This document shows, in pieces, positions 63,028 through 64,000 of a stretch of 64,000 nucleotides of DNA (positions are counted from its first letter, which is position 1; each line of letters opens with the position of its first letter). The translations under genes were made by a program, and so were the position numbers. The stretch is from assembly GCA_036654095.1 (NCBI GenBank), contig JAVVSR010000003.1, forward strand, positions 62,001 to 126,000, written 5' to 3'. Origin of the DNA: JAVVSR01 sp036654095. GTDB lineage: Bacteria; Bacillota; Clostridia; Christensenellales; CAG-917. The notes below the pieces were generated by a model. That model was given only the letters and a program-made list of their open reading frames with translations, was not told where the DNA came from and made no database searches.

Positions 63028-63056
63028 ATTATACTATCACATTCATAAAATGTAAA
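63028..63056 (-). promoter_or_regulatory. Sigma-A promoter of metG-tatD
   Basis: TTTACA (63056-63051), 17 bases, TATAAT (63033-63028) on the minus strand, 33 bases ahead of the start. Confidence 0.8.
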
Positions 63057-63204
63057 GCAAATACAATTTGTATTGACCGTATTTACGCACATTCGTTGGA
63101 TTACATTTTAAAATTTGGCCGTTATTATAAGCAAAAACATAGTATATTGCATTTTTTTGACACATTTGCCATATCTATTATTAATACTGCTTTAGGAGAT
63201 TCAA

Positions 63205-63753
63205 ATGAATGCAATATTTATTGTTATAGTAGTCGTATCCATAATAATGGTGTGCATAATTTCACCCGAAAGCGCGCTAACTATTATGCTCGACGGAAGT
63301 ATGAACGCCATAAGTTTATCCTTTAAAATGCTGGCAATCTACGCGGTTTGGATGTCTATTTTAAAGATGATGGAGTCAACTGGATTAGATAAGAAAATCG
63401 CAAATTTATTTACTCCGATAACGCACAAATTATTTAAAGGCGAAAGCGACGAAGCGCACAGCTATATTTCGGTAAATTTGGCATCAAATATGCTAGGTAT
63501 GGGCGGAGCTGCAACCCCTGCTGGAATAAAGGCTATTGGCGAAATGTATCGGGGCAGCAAGATGGCTACCAAAAACATGATTATGCTATTGGTTATAAAT
63601 GCGACTTCCATACAAATTTTGCCCGCCACGGTCATGGCAATGATGAGCGCCCACGGAAGCGCGGCCGCATCAAGCATAATTATTCCGTCGCTAATATCGA
63701 CAATCGTATCGACGTTATCTGGCATAGCGCTGGTTAGCCTAACAAAAGATTAA
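63205..63753 (+). CDS. spmA: Spore maturation protein A
   Basis: A 182-residue membrane protein of the nucleoside-recognition (Gate) domain family. The conserved NLASNMLGMGGAATPAGIKA is at about 91-110, with hydrophobic helices before and after. SpmA and SpmB are needed for spore core dehydration and heat resistance. The gene starts after TTTAGGAG and precedes spmB on the same strand with about 140 bases between them. Confidence 0.93.
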   Translation: MNAIFIVIVVVSIIMVCIISPESALTIMLDGSMNAISLSFKMLAIYAVWMSILKMMESTGLDKKIANLFTPITHKLFKGESDEAHSYISVNLASNMLGMGGAATPAGIKAIGEMYRGSKMATKNMIMLLVINATSIQILPATVMAMMSAHGSAAASSIIIPSLISTIVSTLSGIALVSLTKD

Positions 63754-63896
63754 ATTCATATTATAATAAATAATTTTGTAAATAAAATATCCTATTATGT
63801 TTTTTAAACACTTTTAGCGATGATATTATTATAGACTTAGTTATAACTGTTGTTTGATTTGCAATGTGTTTACTCGATTTTGTTTAAAGGAGCATT

Positions 63897-64000
63897 ATGA
63901 CAGCCTATATTGTCCCAGCAATTATTGTATTTATGGTTATTTACGCCACCTTTAAAAAAGTTAGCGTCTACGATAGTTTTGTCGATGGCGCAAAAGAAGC
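63897..64000 (+). CDS. spmB: Spore maturation protein B, partial at right edge
   Basis: Only the first 34 residues are in the window: MTAYIVPAIIVFMVIYATFKK with KVSVYDSFVDGAKE after it, the usual SpmB opening. AAAGGAG lies 4 bases ahead of the start. It is the partner of spmA. Confidence 0.85.
   Translation, partial: MTAYIVPAIIVFMVIYATFKKVSVYDSFVDGAKE

Noticed and set aside
62996..63060. T-box leader ahead of metG
   Set aside because: The promoter leaves a leader of about 30 bases, far too short, and no T-box word is seen.

Overview
The window comes from an AT-rich, spore-forming Firmicute of the class Clostridia. The evidence is low-GC codon use, sigma-A style promoters, AGGAGG-type ribosome binding sites, an L10 leader, and sporulation genes (spoVG, a spoIIQ-like peptidase, spmA, spmB). 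The presumptive Re-citrate synthase and several ferredoxin-type or flavin enzymes fit an anaerobe. I cannot name a genus; an uncultured gut-type lineage is a guess. I see no rRNA, tRNA, CRISPR array, prophage or insertion sequence.

Layout. 1-8.4 kb: an edge-truncated P-loop protein, Re-citrate synthase-like enzyme, prfA, a DUF1385-PrmC fusion, rpmE, a plus-strand zinc-less MDR oxidoreductase, and murC. 8.5-17.6 kb: spoVG, then a minus-strand five-gene operon (GlpA-like dehydrogenase, second flavoprotein, DUF1667 protein, FGGY kinase, alkyl-DHAP synthase-like flavoprotein) and a separately transcribed acyl-CoA ligase-like gene. 17.9-23.3 kb: spoIIQ-like gene with a small secreted partner, a sodium:solute symporter, and an AraL-like/AraM-like pair. 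23.6-34.8 kb: translation genes on the minus strand (rplI-yabB-rsmI; rplKA; rplJL with L10 leader; rpmG-secE-nusG; L7Ae-rpsL-rpsG-fusA-tuf) plus a plus-strand DUF1540 gene. 35.5-47.3 kb: HlyIII, aldo/keto reductase, tsaD, prfB, secA, comFC, recD2, metK. 47.6-55.1 kb: rpoC and rpoB. 55.3-64 kb: rqcP, ispDF fusion, an uncharacterised protein, rsmA, a TatD-associated radical SAM protein, tatD, metG, spmA and the start of spmB.

How the genes work together. Most of the window is core information processing: RNA polymerase, ribosomal proteins, translation factors, release factors with their methyltransferase, and the SecA/SecE export machinery. The usual rplKAJL-rpoBC block is split, with rpoBC about 20 kb away from rplL and the str genes in between. 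The accessory interest lies in glycerol/lipid enzymes: an operon that could take glycerol to glycerol-3-phosphate and DHAP and ends in an ether-bond-forming type flavoprotein, and a glycerol-1-phosphate dehydrogenase relative next to a HAD phosphatase.

Regulation visible in sequence includes many TTGACA/TATAAT promoters with 17-base spacers, about a dozen hairpin-plus-T terminators, an L10 leader with attenuator, two sigma-F-like promoters ahead of the spoIIQ-like locus, and structured leaders before metK, rpoB and the L7Ae gene. Start codons were moved inward for several genes where a good ribosome binding site supports a shorter protein.
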